DNA of 48,660 bases from JAGDMS01 sp050015455 (GTDB lineage Bacteria > Desulfobacterota > Binatia > HRBIN30), in the NCBI GenBank assembly GCA_050015455.1, contig JBEKBJ010000026.1, positions 1 through 48,660 of the forward strand. Reading direction: 5' to 3'. A program made the translations under genes and the position numbers. Shown piece after piece: positions 21,710 through 30,388 of this stretch. Position 1 is the first letter of the stretch. Every line of letters begins with the position of its first letter. The notes under the pieces were generated by a model. That model saw only the letters and a list, made by a program, of their open reading frames with translations, was not told the origin of the DNA and made no database searches.

Positions 21710-24066
21710 GAAAGCCTTATCAACCGCGCGTCCCGCGCAGGCACATCGGCGGCTACCGGCCCCGCATCGATGGCTGGGATAAGGCCGGCGGCAAGGCGAT
21801 GTATGCCGACGACCTCGCCTCCAAGGTCCGTGTCCCCAACCTGCTCTACGCCAAGGTCCTGCGCAGCCCGCACGCCCACGCCCGCATCAAGCGCCTCGAC
21901 ATCAGCAAGGCGGAGAAGCTCCCCGGCGTGGCTGCGATCCTCACCTACCGTGACCCCGAGATCGCCTCACTGAAGCCGACCAACGCCGGCTGGACCGACG
22001 GCGTCGACACGGTCTCCTACGATCGCATGATGTGGCGGCGCTTCCGCGACCGGCGCGTGCTCGGCGACTACGCCTGCTGGGTCGGCGAGGAGCTGGGCGC
22101 GGTCGTCGCGGCCGAGAGCGAGGAGATCGCCGAGGAGGCGCTGCGGCTGATCGAGGTCGACTGGGAAGTGCTGCCCTTCGTGCTCGATGCCTACGAGGCG
22201 ATGAAGCCTGGCGCACCGGTGCTCCATCCCGAGATCGCCCCCGACAACGTCATGCCCGAGGACCCGGTGGGCGGCCCCAACGTGTTTGTAGATAAGGGCG
22301 ACCTCGACCGTGGCCTGGCCGAGGCCGAAGTGGTAGTCGAGGGCACCTCGACTTATCACAACGCCACCCAGAACTCCCTGGACAACTGGTGCTGCATGGT
22401 GGAGTGGCGCGACGATCAGCTCACCGTCTGGTCAAACTCCTACGAAACCGACCAGAGCCGGATGCACATCAGCCAGATGCTGGATCTGCCCCTTCACAAG
22501 GTCCGCGTAATCAGCCCGTACGTCGGTGGACAGTTCGGCCGCGGCGACAGCGGCGACCAGCCGTTCTTTCTGTTCACCGCGCTTCTGGCGAAGAAGACCG
22601 GCCGGCCCGTCAAGTTCAAGCACACTCGCCGTGAGAGCTTCCACGACGGGCGTCAGGCGGCGATCTACACCGCCGAGTTCGGCGCGAGGCAGGACGGGAC
22701 CATCACTTACATGTCCTTCAAGTCGATCGGCAACGCCGGCGCCCACGCGGACCACACCATGTTTGCGCTCAAGTTCTGCCCCAAGGAGGTGACCGAGGTG
22801 GCGCTCGCCCACATTCCCAACGTGAGGTTCGAGTCGTACGGAGTCTACACCAACAAGCTCCCCGCCTGCATGATGCGCGGCGTCGGCAACTCCCAGCTGA
22901 ACCTGATCATGGGGCACATGGTCGACCTGCTGGCCGAGAAGCTCGGCATGGATCCAATCGACCTCGCCATCAAGAACTTCGGGCACGAGTGGGAGCAGCT
23001 GCCCGACAAGAGCCTGACGGCGGTTCTCCACGAGGGTGCGGAGCGCATCGGCTGGAAGGAGAAGCGGCACGCGCCGGGCCAGGGACCAATCTGCGACCGG
23101 GTGAAGAAGCGCGGCGTCGGGTTCTCGTTCCACCCCGGCTGGCACGCGGAGTGGCAGGAGGAACGCCGCGGTGAGGTGCAGGCCGGCATCACCGTGAATC
23201 CCGACTGCACCGTGACACTGGATGCGCCCACGGTCGAGACCGGAACCGGCTCCAACACCTGCAACGTCCTCGGTTGCGCCGAAGCGCTCGGCTTCCTGGG
23301 CGTGTGCCCGGACGACATCCACTGGGTCGCAGTGGTCGATACCAACACCAGCGGCAGGGACTGCGTGCAGACCGACAGCTCGGTCGCCTTCCTGCAGTCG
23401 GAAGTGCTGGCGGTGGCGGCCAAGGAGATCAAGCAGAAGCTCATCGACAAGCTGGCACCCCAGCTCGATCTGCCGGCGGTGGAGCTGGAGGTTGCCGACG
23501 GCCGCATCTTCCCGAAGGCGTCTCCCGGCGCGGGCAGGAGCGTCAGGGATCTGCTCATGCAGGGGGACCTGGTGCCCATTACGGTCAAGCTGAGCCGGCC
23601 GCCGCTGGCCGAGCGCACCGGGGTGCCCTTCATCGCCAACTTCGCCGAGGTGGAGGTCGACACCAGCACCGGGCTCACGCAGGTGCTGAAACTGGTTGTG
23701 GTGAGCGACTGCGGCACTGTGATGTACGCCTCCGGCGCGGAGGCCCAGCAGATCGGCGGCCAGGTCATCGCCGTCGGCGAGACCCTGACCGAGGAGATTA
23801 TCTACGACCAAGCCACCGGCGTGCCCCTCAACTTCAACTGGATCGACTACAAGATCCCGACCATAGCCGACATGCCCGATATCGACCCGGTGCTCATGGA
23901 GGTATGGCGGGGCGCCGGTGAGTACGGCGCCTGCGGCCTGGGCGAGGGCGTCCTGACCTGCACGCCGGCGGCGATCCTGAACGCCATCTACAACGCGATC
24001 GGCGTTCGGATCGACGACATCCCGGTCAAGCCGGAGAAGGTTCTCATGGCGCTGGGAAAGGTGTGA
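21706..24066 (+). CDS. molybdenum hydroxylase large subunit (xanthine dehydrogenase / 4-hydroxybenzoyl-CoA reductase superfamily)
   Basis: 786 residues binding molybdopterin cytosine dinucleotide. N-terminal hammerhead domain: GWDKAGGKAMYADDL ... SPHAHARIKRLD. Mo-cofactor loops: YVGGQFGRGD (about 273-282), ACMMRGVGNSQ (about 388-398) and the C-terminal CGLGEGVL, whose Glu (about 747) matches the catalytic Glu of the family. The CO-dehydrogenase form I (AYRCSFR) and form II (AYRGAGR) signatures are absent, replaced by ACMMRGVG, so this is not a CO dehydrogenase. The C terminus (TPAAILNAIYNAIGVRI) is of the type found in aromatic and N-heterocycle hydroxylases. The ATG at 21706 follows GAGGAGG. 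Middle gene of a three-gene operon. Substrate unknown. Confidence 0.88.
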   Translation: MRKPYQPRVPRRHIGGYRPRIDGWDKAGGKAMYADDLASKVRVPNLLYAKVLRSPHAHARIKRLDISKAEKLPGVAAILTYRDPEIASLKPTNAGWTDGVDTVSYDRMMWRRFRDRRVLGDYACWVGEELGAVVAAESEEIAEEALRLIEVDWEVLPFVLDAYEAMKPGAPVLHPEIAPDNVMPEDPVGGPNVFVDKGDLDRGLAEAEVVVEGTSTYHNATQNSLDNWCCMVEWRDDQLTVWSNSYETDQSRMHISQMLDLPLHKVRVISPYVGGQFGRGDSGDQPFFLFTALLAKKTGRPVKFKHTRRESFHDGRQAAIYTAEFGARQDGTITYMSFKSIGNAGAHADHTMFALKFCPKEVTEVALAHIPNVRFESYGVYTNKLPACMMRGVGNSQLNLIMGHMVDLLAEKLGMDPIDLAIKNFGHEWEQLPDKSLTAVLHEGAERIGWKEKRHAPGQGPICDRVKKRGVGFSFHPGWHAEWQEERRGEVQAGITVNPDCTVTLDAPTVETGTGSNTCNVLGCAEALGFLGVCPDDIHWVAVVDTNTSGRDCVQTDSSVAFLQSEVLAVAAKEIKQKLIDKLAPQLDLPAVELEVADGRIFPKASPGAGRSVRDLLMQGDLVPITVKLSRPPLAERTGVPFIANFAEVEVDTSTGLTQVLKLVVVSDCGTVMYASGAEAQQIGGQVIAVGETLTEEIIYDQATGVPLNFNWIDYKIPTIADMPDIDPVLMEVWRGAGEYGACGLGEGVLTCTPAAILNAIYNAIGVRIDDIPVKPEKVLMALGKV

Positions 24067-24074
24067 GGTGGACC

Positions 24075-26462
24075 ATGCCGATGCGATATTTCGAGCATGT
24101 GGCGGCGAACTCGCTCGATGAAGCGGTGAGGCTGTCCGCCGAGCGCGGGAAGAAGGCCGCCATCGTCGCCGGCGGCACGGATCTAGTCGGCGTGCTCAAG
24201 GATAATATCCATCCCAGCTACCCCGAGCTGCTGGTCGACATCAAACCGATCGCAGGGCTGCGGAGCGTGAAGGAGGGCAAGAAGGGGCTACGGATTGGCG
24301 CCTTGACCACGCTTTCCGATGTCGCCTGCCATGGGATCATCCGGGAGAAGTACCCCGTGCTGGCGCAGGCGGCCCGCGCCGTGGCTTCACCGCAGGTCCG
24401 GAACATGGGCACGGTCGGCGGCAACCTCTGCCAGGAGCCGCGCTGTTGGTACTACCGCGCCCCCGACAACCTCTTCCACTGCCTCAGGAAAGGCGGCGAG
24501 CAGTGCGGTGCCGTCCTCGGAGAGAACCGCTACCACTCCATCTTTGGGGCCGTGCAGACGTGCATGCCGGGTTGCTCCGCCAATTGCCCTGCGCACGTGC
24601 CCATCCCGGCCTACCTGGAGAAAATCCGCGCCGGGAAGATTGAGCAGGCCGCCCAGCTTCTGCTCGATCATAACCCGATGCCGGCAATCACCGGCCGTGT
24701 CTGCCCGCACTTCTGCCAGTCGCACTGCAACCGCATCGAGTTCGATGAACCGGTGGCCACCAGGGTCATCGAGCGGCACCTGGGCGACTACATTCTCGAA
24801 AACCTCGCGACGTTCATGCGGCCGCCCAAGACGCAGACCAAGAAGAAGGTGGCCATCATCGGCGCCGGCCCGGCCGGCATGGTCGCCGCTTACTACCTCC
24901 GGAAGATTGGGCACCGTGTCACCGTGTTCGACAGGATGCCCGAGGCGGGTGGCATGCTGCGCTACTTCATCCCCGCGTACCGCCTGCCCAAGAGCGTCGT
25001 GGATAAACAGATCCGGGCGTTTGCCCAGATGGGGATCGGGTTTGTGCTCAACGCCGAGATCGGGGGCGCGGCGGCGACGCTCAAGCGCCTCCGCAAGGAC
25101 TACGACGGCGTCTTTCTGGCCAGCGGGGCGTGGCGGCAAAAGACGCTGGGGATGGAGAACGAGGAACTGCTGCTCTCCGGCATGGATTTCCTCATCGACA
25201 TCCAGCGCGGCCGCAGGCAGGCGCCGGGGAAGAAGGTGCTGGTCATCGGCGGCGGCAGCGTGGCCGTCGACGTGGCCATCTCGGCGCTGCGTCTGGGCGC
25301 GCGGGAGGTCACCATGGCCTGCCTCGAAGCGCGCGAGATCATGCCCGCGTTTCCCGAGGACATCGAGCAGGCGCTCGAAGAGAAGATCAAGCTGCTGCCA
25401 TCCTGGGGACCGCACCGGATCCTGACCAGGGGCGGTAAGATCACGGGGATGGAGCTCAAGCGGTGCACCTCGGTCTTCGACAGCGAGGGGCGCTTCCGGC
25501 CGACGTACGATCCGTCGACGAAGATGACCGTCAAGGCGGACTGCGTGCTGTTGGCCATCGGCCAGGCACCGGACCTCAGCGGCGTCGAGCGCTCGCTCAA
25601 GACCAAGCGCGGCCTGATCGTCGCTGATGAAGACTCGCAAGCGACGAACCTGCGGGACGTGTTTGCCGGCGGCGACGCGGTGACCGGCGCCTCGACGGTG
25701 ATCGCGGCCATCGCTGCGGGCCGGCGGGCGGCCCTGTCGATCGACGCGGCGTTCAAGGGCGGCAAGGTGAAGGCCGGAGCCGGTGAGCGCGGCGCCGTGC
25801 AGACCGACGTCGAAGTGAACATTGCAGCCCTCGCCAAGACCAAGGCCGCCAGAGCGACCACACGTGCGCCCTCCACGCGCACCATCGACGCCGAAGACGT
25901 GTCCACCCTAGACCTGGGTGCGGTCGAGGCGGAAGCGGGCCGCTGTGTCACCTGCGGCTGCGTAGCGGTCAACGCGTCGGATCTAGCGCCCGCGCTGCTC
26001 GCCCTGGGCGCGAAGGTCAAGACCACGAAGAAGACCGTCGCCGTCGAGGACTTCTTCACGGCTGGCCTCATGAGCACGACCCGGCTCGAGCCGGGTGAGC
26101 TCGTCACCGCGATCGAGGTTCCTGCTCCGCCGCGCAAGAGCGTGCAGAGCTACCTCAAGTTCAGGATCCGCAACGCCATCGATTTTCCCATCGTGGGCCT
26201 CGCCACTGTCTTCACCATCCACCGCAACAAGGTCACTGACGCCAGAGTGGCACTGGGGGCAGTCGCCCCGGTTCCGTTGCGGGCCCGAGAGGTCGAGAAA
26301 TTCCTTGTCGGCAAGGCGCTCGACGAGGCGACCGCGGAGGCGGCGGCAGCGATCGCGGTCCGCGGAGTCCAGCCCCTGAACGGGAACAGGTTCAAGATCC
26401 AGATCGTCAAGGCGCTACTAAGGAAGGCGATCCTCGACGCAGCGGCAGGGCGTGCAGCCTGA
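24075..26462 (+). CDS. molybdenum hydroxylase FAD subunit (CoxM/HcrB-like) with an inserted GltD-like NAD(P)H oxidoreductase domain
   Basis: 795 residues, domain within domain. Residues ~1-158 are the N-terminal half of the FAD subunit (IVAGGTDLVGVLKDN; SPQVRNMGTVGGNLCQEPRC), with Cys119, 124, 136 and 144 recalling the extra [4Fe-4S] loop of 4-hydroxybenzoyl-CoA reductase beta. Residues ~159-629 are a complete GltD-type module. It has two cysteine sets (CMPGCSANC 163-171; CPHFCQSHC 210-218), FAD motif GAGPAG (263-268), NAD(P) motif GGGSVAVDVA (~392), AIGQAPD, GGDAVTGAST and the terminal RCVTCGC. Residue ~630 resumes the FAD-subunit fold (AVNASDLAPALLALGAKV to the C terminus). The frame is uninterrupted, so this is a true insertion, not two genes. 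Start: AGGTGG precedes ATGs at 24075 and 24081; either is possible. Confidence 0.88.
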   Translation: MPMRYFEHVAANSLDEAVRLSAERGKKAAIVAGGTDLVGVLKDNIHPSYPELLVDIKPIAGLRSVKEGKKGLRIGALTTLSDVACHGIIREKYPVLAQAARAVASPQVRNMGTVGGNLCQEPRCWYYRAPDNLFHCLRKGGEQCGAVLGENRYHSIFGAVQTCMPGCSANCPAHVPIPAYLEKIRAGKIEQAAQLLLDHNPMPAITGRVCPHFCQSHCNRIEFDEPVATRVIERHLGDYILENLATFMRPPKTQTKKKVAIIGAGPAGMVAAYYLRKIGHRVTVFDRMPEAGGMLRYFIPAYRLPKSVVDKQIRAFAQMGIGFVLNAEIGGAAATLKRLRKDYDGVFLASGAWRQKTLGMENEELLLSGMDFLIDIQRGRRQAPGKKVLVIGGGSVAVDVAISALRLGAREVTMACLEAREIMPAFPEDIEQALEEKIKLLPSWGPHRILTRGGKITGMELKRCTSVFDSEGRFRPTYDPSTKMTVKADCVLLAIGQAPDLSGVERSLKTKRGLIVADEDSQATNLRDVFAGGDAVTGASTVIAAIAAGRRAALSIDAAFKGGKVKAGAGERGAVQTDVEVNIAALAKTKAARATTRAPSTRTIDAEDVSTLDLGAVEAEAGRCVTCGCVAVNASDLAPALLALGAKVKTTKKTVAVEDFFTAGLMSTTRLEPGELVTAIEVPAPPRKSVQSYLKFRIRNAIDFPIVGLATVFTIHRNKVTDARVALGAVAPVPLRAREVEKFLVGKALDEATAEAAAAIAVRGVQPLNGNRFKIQIVKALLRKAILDAAAGRAA

Positions 26463-26805
26463 GGCTTGTTATACACGAAGGCAGCGTGGCAAAGCGCCTC
26501 CTCCCTGGCCCTCCCCCGTTGCCGGAGGTGGCAACAGGGGAGGGGACCAGAGGAAGTCGCAAACGGAGGATGGTAGTGTCCCCTCCTCCGTGAGCACCTC
26601 CGCGAACGGAGGAGGGTTAGGGTGGAGGCCGCTTCAGCACGGCGGCAATCGCTTCCACCACCGCCTCGTACACCGTTACTGGTCCCGGCGTAGAGCGTGC
26701 TCGGCGTCGCTATCGCCTCGCCGTCACGACAGGAACATCGAAGGACAGTACTGGCCGGGTCATCGACGATTGTGCAGCGCCACGGCGCCACGCTAGAGTG
26801 CCCTG
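26463..26805. other. spacer with GC-rich dispersed repeat
   Basis: Holds ccctcccccgttgccgg / ggcaacaggggaggg and ctcctccg / cggaggagg inverted arms (about 26505-26625), related to the repeat at 2955-3000. This could terminate the molybdoenzyme operon, though there is no T-run. No gene recognised. Confidence 0.4.
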
Positions 26806-27273
26806 GTGTATGCTTTTGCCGTGAGTACAGACATCAACGCTAGCCCTGCGCGTGTGTGGCGCGCACTGTGTGATCCGGCGGAAGTGGTACAGTGGGATGT
26901 GGGCGTCTGCGCTGCCCTGGATGCGCCGCCAGACTACCCGCAGCCGGGACAGCACGTCCGCTGGCGTTGCCGCCACGGCGTGTTCCGCATCTTGCACGAC
27001 CGGCCGCAGGAGGTCGTACGCGAACGTAAGCTGCGTTCCCTGCTGCGAGTCGGCGCCTTCTACTTCGACGAGACCTACACGCTGGCAGCACGCGGCGGCG
27101 GCTGCCGGCTGACCGCGGCATTGGAAGTCCGCCTGCCGCTCGGCGTGATCGGCTGGGCGTTCGAGCGGCTCTACCTCGGGCCACACACCCGAGCCACGGT
27201 GCAGGCATCACTGGATGCCATCAAACGGCACTGCGAAGCCGACCCAGATCGCACCCTTCGAGACGACGCCTGA
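26806..27273 (+). CDS. SRPBCC/START-like protein (polyketide cyclase/dehydratase superfamily)
   Basis: 155 residues. FAVSTDINASPARVWRALCD followed by AEVVQWDVGV is the first strand and helix of the SRPBCC fold. The C-terminal long helix contains RATVQASLDAIKRHCEA. Such proteins bind hydrophobic ligands; function here is unknown. GTG starts at 26806 and 26821 are both possible and neither has a strong ribosome site. The last codons (RTLRDDA) run into repeat copy C. Confidence 0.75.
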   Translation: MYAFAVSTDINASPARVWRALCDPAEVVQWDVGVCAALDAPPDYPQPGQHVRWRCRHGVFRILHDRPQEVVRERKLRSLLRVGAFYFDETYTLAARGGGCRLTAALEVRLPLGVIGWAFERLYLGPHTRATVQASLDAIKRHCEADPDRTLRDDA

Positions 27274-27383
27274 AAGGATGGCACCTCCTCAGGGTGAGCG
27301 GGGAAAAATCTTCCCCTTGCAACAACATAACCGCTCGCCCTGAGGAGGCCGCGTTTCCTCGGCGGCCGTCTCGAAGGGCGCCC
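27251..27383. repeat. dispersed palindromic repeat, copy C
   Basis: Left end CACCCTTCGAGACG, inner arm CTCCTCAGGGTGAGCGG, right arm CCGCTCGCCCTGAGGAGG, right end GGCCGTCTCGAAGGGCG. It overlaps the last ~8 codons of the SRPBCC gene and ends 39 bp before the stop of the convergent enoyl-CoA hydratase gene. Confidence 0.85.
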
Positions 27384-27421
27384 GCCAGACCGAACTCTCC
27401 CTAACTCACTGGCATTTCGGG

Positions 27422-28246
27422 CTAGCTTTTCGACTGGCCGGCGCGTTCGCCGCGGGCGCCGCGCAGCGCCAGATCGACGCCGGGGAGCCGGCGATCGGTC
27501 GGGTACGGGCGCGGGTAGCCGGCCAGCTGTGACATGACCACGTAGTTGTGAAACGCCGCCTCCAGGGCGTTGGTGAAGCCCTGAATATCTTGCGTGTGAT
27601 TGATGGCGAGCTTGGCCATGCGCAGCATACCGGCGGGGCTCTCGGCCACGCGCCGCGCCCACGCCAGCGTCTCGGCTTCGAGGTGCTCGGCGGGGATGAT
27701 GCGGTTCACGAAGCCGAGCGCGTGCGCTTCCTCGGCGCTGATGAAGCGGTTCTCGAACAGCAACTCCTTCGCCTTGCGCGCGCCGATGTCCCACGGGATG
27801 GAGAAGTACTCTACTTGGCCGGCGAGGAAGCGGGCATCGGGCGCGGCGAAGATGACATCCATGCACGCCGCGATCATCCAGCCGGCGTAAATGCAGTAAC
27901 CGCGGACCATGGCCACCGTCGGCTTCGGCAGGTTGCGCCACTTGAGGTTCAGCTCGAGGTTGTACTTGCGAAAGCTGTCGTACTCTTCCGGGCCGACGGG
28001 CGGAATGCCGCGGCGCAGCACGTCCTCGATTTGCTCCGGCGTGCCGAGATCGTGGCCGGCCGAGAAGTGCTCGCCCGTGCCGCGCACAATGGCGACGGCG
28101 ATCTTGGCGTCGGCCATGGCGTGGTCGAGCACCACGTCCAGCTCATCCAGCAGGCGCCAGCTTTGCGCGTTGCGGTAACGCGGCCGGTCGAGCGTGATCA
28201 GCGCCACCGCGTCATCGACTTCGTAGCGTACGTCGTGCAACTCCAT
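27422..28246 (-). CDS. enoyl-CoA hydratase/isomerase family protein
   Basis: 274-residue crotonase fold. Oxyanion-hole segments are HFSAGHDLGTPE and VAMVRGYCIYAGWMIAACMDVIFAA; CIYAGW replaces the common C.GGG and lacks the typical second catalytic Glu pattern, so the substrate may be atypical. The C-terminal block ESPAGMLRMAKLAINHTQDIQG is usual for the family. The start ATG at 28246 has AAAGGAGCGAAGC upstream. It is convergent with the SRPBCC gene and divergent from the lyase gene. Confidence 0.85.
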   Translation of the reverse strand: MELHDVRYEVDDAVALITLDRPRYRNAQSWRLLDELDVVLDHAMADAKIAVAIVRGTGEHFSAGHDLGTPEQIEDVLRRGIPPVGPEEYDSFRKYNLELNLKWRNLPKPTVAMVRGYCIYAGWMIAACMDVIFAAPDARFLAGQVEYFSIPWDIGARKAKELLFENRFISAEEAHALGFVNRIIPAEHLEAETLAWARRVAESPAGMLRMAKLAINHTQDIQGFTNALEAAFHNYVVMSQLAGYPRPYPTDRRLPGVDLALRGARGERAGQSKS

Positions 28247-28562
28247 GCTTCGCTCCTTTCACCCCGGCGCGCAGCCTTCATCGTCGCCGCCTCGCGACGG
28301 ATCTCATCTCCGCCGCCATGGCTTTGATGTCGGTCAGATCCCGCTTCATCTTCTCCGCAAAAAGCTGGACCGGCCAGGATCGAATACCATTCCCTGTGGT
28401 GACCGGGCAATCCGGGTTAACCGGGCCGCGTCTGATCTCGCGCAGCCTTCGCCTCTGCTCGACGGGTTGAAAACCAGCCGAGAACCTGTAGTCTCGGTTA
28501 AATGCGGTAGCTCGGTAGATTCAACGTTCGGTTCTAGCGGCGTTCCCTCTAGGAGTGATTCC

Positions 28563-29612
28563 ATGCGCAGCGCGAAAGATTTCTTCAAACCCCTGGCCAT
28601 CGGCGCCCCAGAACCAGTGCGCGAGGTTCCGTTCCGGCCGTCCCGTATGATCCACTTTTTCGATCCCAGCAACGCCAAGATGGCGGCGAAGCTGCCGGGC
28701 CTCGCCAAGCAGTGTGACGTGCTGCTGGGAAATCTCGAGGACGCCATCCAAGCCGACAAGAAGATCGAAGCCCGCAAAGGCCTGATCCGCATAGCCAAAG
28801 AGATGGACTTCGGAAAGTGCCAGTTGTGGACCCGCGTGAACAGTCTGGATTCACCGTGGGTGTTGGACGACCTCATCGAGCTGGTCACCGAGATCGGATA
28901 CAAGCTGGACGTGATCATGATTCCCAAGGTGGAGGGGGCGTGGGACATCCATTATGTGGACCGGCTGGTGGCGCAGCTGGAGGCGAGGGCCGGTTTGAAG
29001 CGGCCGCTATTGCTCCACGCGCTTCTGGAGACCGCCACCGGTGTCGCCAATGTCGAGGAGATCTGTGGCGCCAGCCCGCGCATGCAGGGCCTGTCGCTCG
29101 GGCCAGCCGACCTCGCCGCGTCACGGCGCATGAAGACCACGCGGGTAGGCGGTGGCCACCCCGGTTACTTGGTGCGCAGTGATCCGGACCCGGCCAACGA
29201 AAACGCGCCGCGGACCACGGCGCAGCAGGATCTCTGGCACTACACGATGGCGCGCATGGTCGATGCCTGTGTCACCCACGGCATCCTGCCGTACTACGGC
29301 CCGTTCGGCGACATCAAAGATACCGTGGCGTGCGAGGACCAGTTCCGCAACGCGTTCCTGTTGGGTTGCGTGGGCGCCTGGAGTTTGCATCCGGCGCAGA
29401 TCGACATCGCCAAGAAGGTGTTCACGCCGCCGGTAGGAGAGGTGTTGTGGGCGAAGAAGGTCATCGCCGCGATGGGTGACGGCAGGGGCACGGTGATGAT
29501 CGACGGCAAGATGCAGGACGACGCCACCTTCAAGCAGTGTCAAGTCATGGTCAGTCTCGCCAAGGCGCTGGCCCAGGGCGATCCGGAGCTGACCAAGGCG
29601 TACGAGTTTTAG
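28563..29612 (+). CDS. HpcH/HpaI aldolase / citrate lyase family protein, malyl-CoA-lyase-like
   Basis: 349 residues, TIM-barrel CoA-ester lyase. RPSRMIHFFDPSNAKMAAKLPGL and DVLLGNLEDAIQADKKIEAR give the metal-binding Glu-Asp; TRVNSLDSPWVLDDL has the substrate Arg; VIMIPKVEGAWDIHYVDRL and LLHALLETATGVANVEEI carry the second Glu. GLSLGPADLAAS is the family Gly-rich segment, and the C terminus contains GAWSLHPAQIDIAKKVF. The long form (about 350 aa) fits malyl-CoA / beta-methylmalyl-CoA lyases better than CitE. AGGAG eight nt upstream of the ATG. The 316-bp gap before it (28247-28562) holds nothing recognisable. A link to the methylsuccinyl-CoA-dehydrogenase-like gene at 34563 is inferred. Confidence 0.86.
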   Translation: MRSAKDFFKPLAIGAPEPVREVPFRPSRMIHFFDPSNAKMAAKLPGLAKQCDVLLGNLEDAIQADKKIEARKGLIRIAKEMDFGKCQLWTRVNSLDSPWVLDDLIELVTEIGYKLDVIMIPKVEGAWDIHYVDRLVAQLEARAGLKRPLLLHALLETATGVANVEEICGASPRMQGLSLGPADLAASRRMKTTRVGGGHPGYLVRSDPDPANENAPRTTAQQDLWHYTMARMVDACVTHGILPYYGPFGDIKDTVACEDQFRNAFLLGCVGAWSLHPAQIDIAKKVFTPPVGEVLWAKKVIAAMGDGRGTVMIDGKMQDDATFKQCQVMVSLAKALAQGDPELTKAYEF

Positions 29613-29665
29613 GGCTGCGACCCGCGTTCTTTCAGCGGGCGGCTCCCTGCTGGGTCGCCACTTTC

Positions 29666-30079
29666 TCAGGCGTACAGCACGGCGACCCGCAGCGTTCTCG
29701 CCAGCGGTTCGAAGTCCGAACGATTAGCCGTAACGATGGTGGCCCCGTGCCGTCGCGCGGTCAGTGCAATGAGGGCATCGTTCTGGAACTCGCGCCGCTT
29801 GGCCACCTCCCAGCCGCGGCTGTCGCCGAGGCGCCGAACCAGGCGACCGGCTTCCCACCAGTCGTTCTCCGTTGGCGCCCAGCGCTCAGCGGCAAGCCGG
29901 TGCAGGCTATCGACGAGGGCTTCGGCCGAGCGAGTTCTTGCTCCACGCCGCAGCTCGGACAGCACGACGGCGGAATGACGCACGATAAATGTCTGCTGCG
30001 TCGTAGCCAGCAGTTCGGCGTAGAGGCCACGCCCCCAGTGACCGATGTAGATCCCGGTGTCGATGATCGCCCACCGCAC
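29666..30079 (-). CDS. vapC: PIN-domain ribonuclease toxin (VapC-like)
   Basis: 137 residues. PIN-domain acidic residues are visible in order: AIIDTGIYIG (Asp near residue 7), VLSELRRG (Glu), NDALIALTA (Asp) and TANRSDFEPLA (Asp). Expected to cut tRNA or other RNA when freed from its antitoxin. The GTG start follows directly on the antitoxin stop (TGA-GTG), so translation is coupled. Confidence 0.86.
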   Translation of the reverse strand: MRWAIIDTGIYIGHWGRGLYAELLATTQQTFIVRHSAVVLSELRRGARTRSAEALVDSLHRLAAERWAPTENDWWEAGRLVRRLGDSRGWEVAKRREFQNDALIALTARRHGATIVTANRSDFEPLARTLRVAVLYA

Positions 30080-30283
30080 TCAGGGCTCCGCAATGCTTCC
30101 GGGCCGGAGCTTGCCGCGCGCGCGGCGCATGAAGCGCCAGAACTCCTCCATTTCCGCGACCCATTCGAGGGAGGCACGCACCGCGTCGGCGTCCGTTTGA
30201 ACGCCGAGCGCCTTTCTCGCCCGCCGCAGCGACTGCTCGTCGATGAAGAACGCCTTACGCTTGAGCGCCGATCGGGCTGCCAT
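30080..30283 (-). CDS. vapB: VapB-like antitoxin
   Basis: 67 residues. MAARSALKRKAFFIDEQSLRRARKALG and TDADAVRASLEWVAEMEEFWRFM look like a ribbon-helix-helix DNA-binding start followed by a helix that would contact the toxin. Position directly upstream of a PIN toxin supports the call. GAGGG sits a few nt before the ATG at 30283; an in-frame ATG at 30304 is disfavoured. Confidence 0.72.
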   Translation of the reverse strand: MAARSALKRKAFFIDEQSLRRARKALGVQTDADAVRASLEWVAEMEEFWRFMRRARGKLRPGSIAEP

Positions 30284-30388
30284 GTTACCCTCGACAACGG
30301 GCATACACTTTAGTCGTTTCAGGCATACACCGCAAATGGGTAAATGCGAGGTGTCCGTGATCGAAACTGCTTGGACCGTTCGGCCTGT

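Noticed and set aside
22432..23811. 459-codon open frame antisense to the molybdoenzyme large subunit
   Set aside because: A GC-rich shadow of a clear gene: composition is low-complexity and no family words are visible.
24387..25640. 417-codon open frame antisense to the fused FAD subunit
   Set aside because: Shadow frame opposite a domain with obvious cofactor motifs.
20861..26462. Calling the operon an aerobic CO dehydrogenase (coxMSL)
   Set aside because: Neither the AYRCSFR nor the AYRGAGR active-site signature is present in the large subunit, gene order and the fused FAD subunit differ, and the Cys loop is HcrB-like.
26640..26790. Minus-strand text resembling TLYAGTSNGV of BNR/sialidase-like repeat proteins
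   Set aside because: Only about ten residues match and the frame changes right after; too short to call a remnant.
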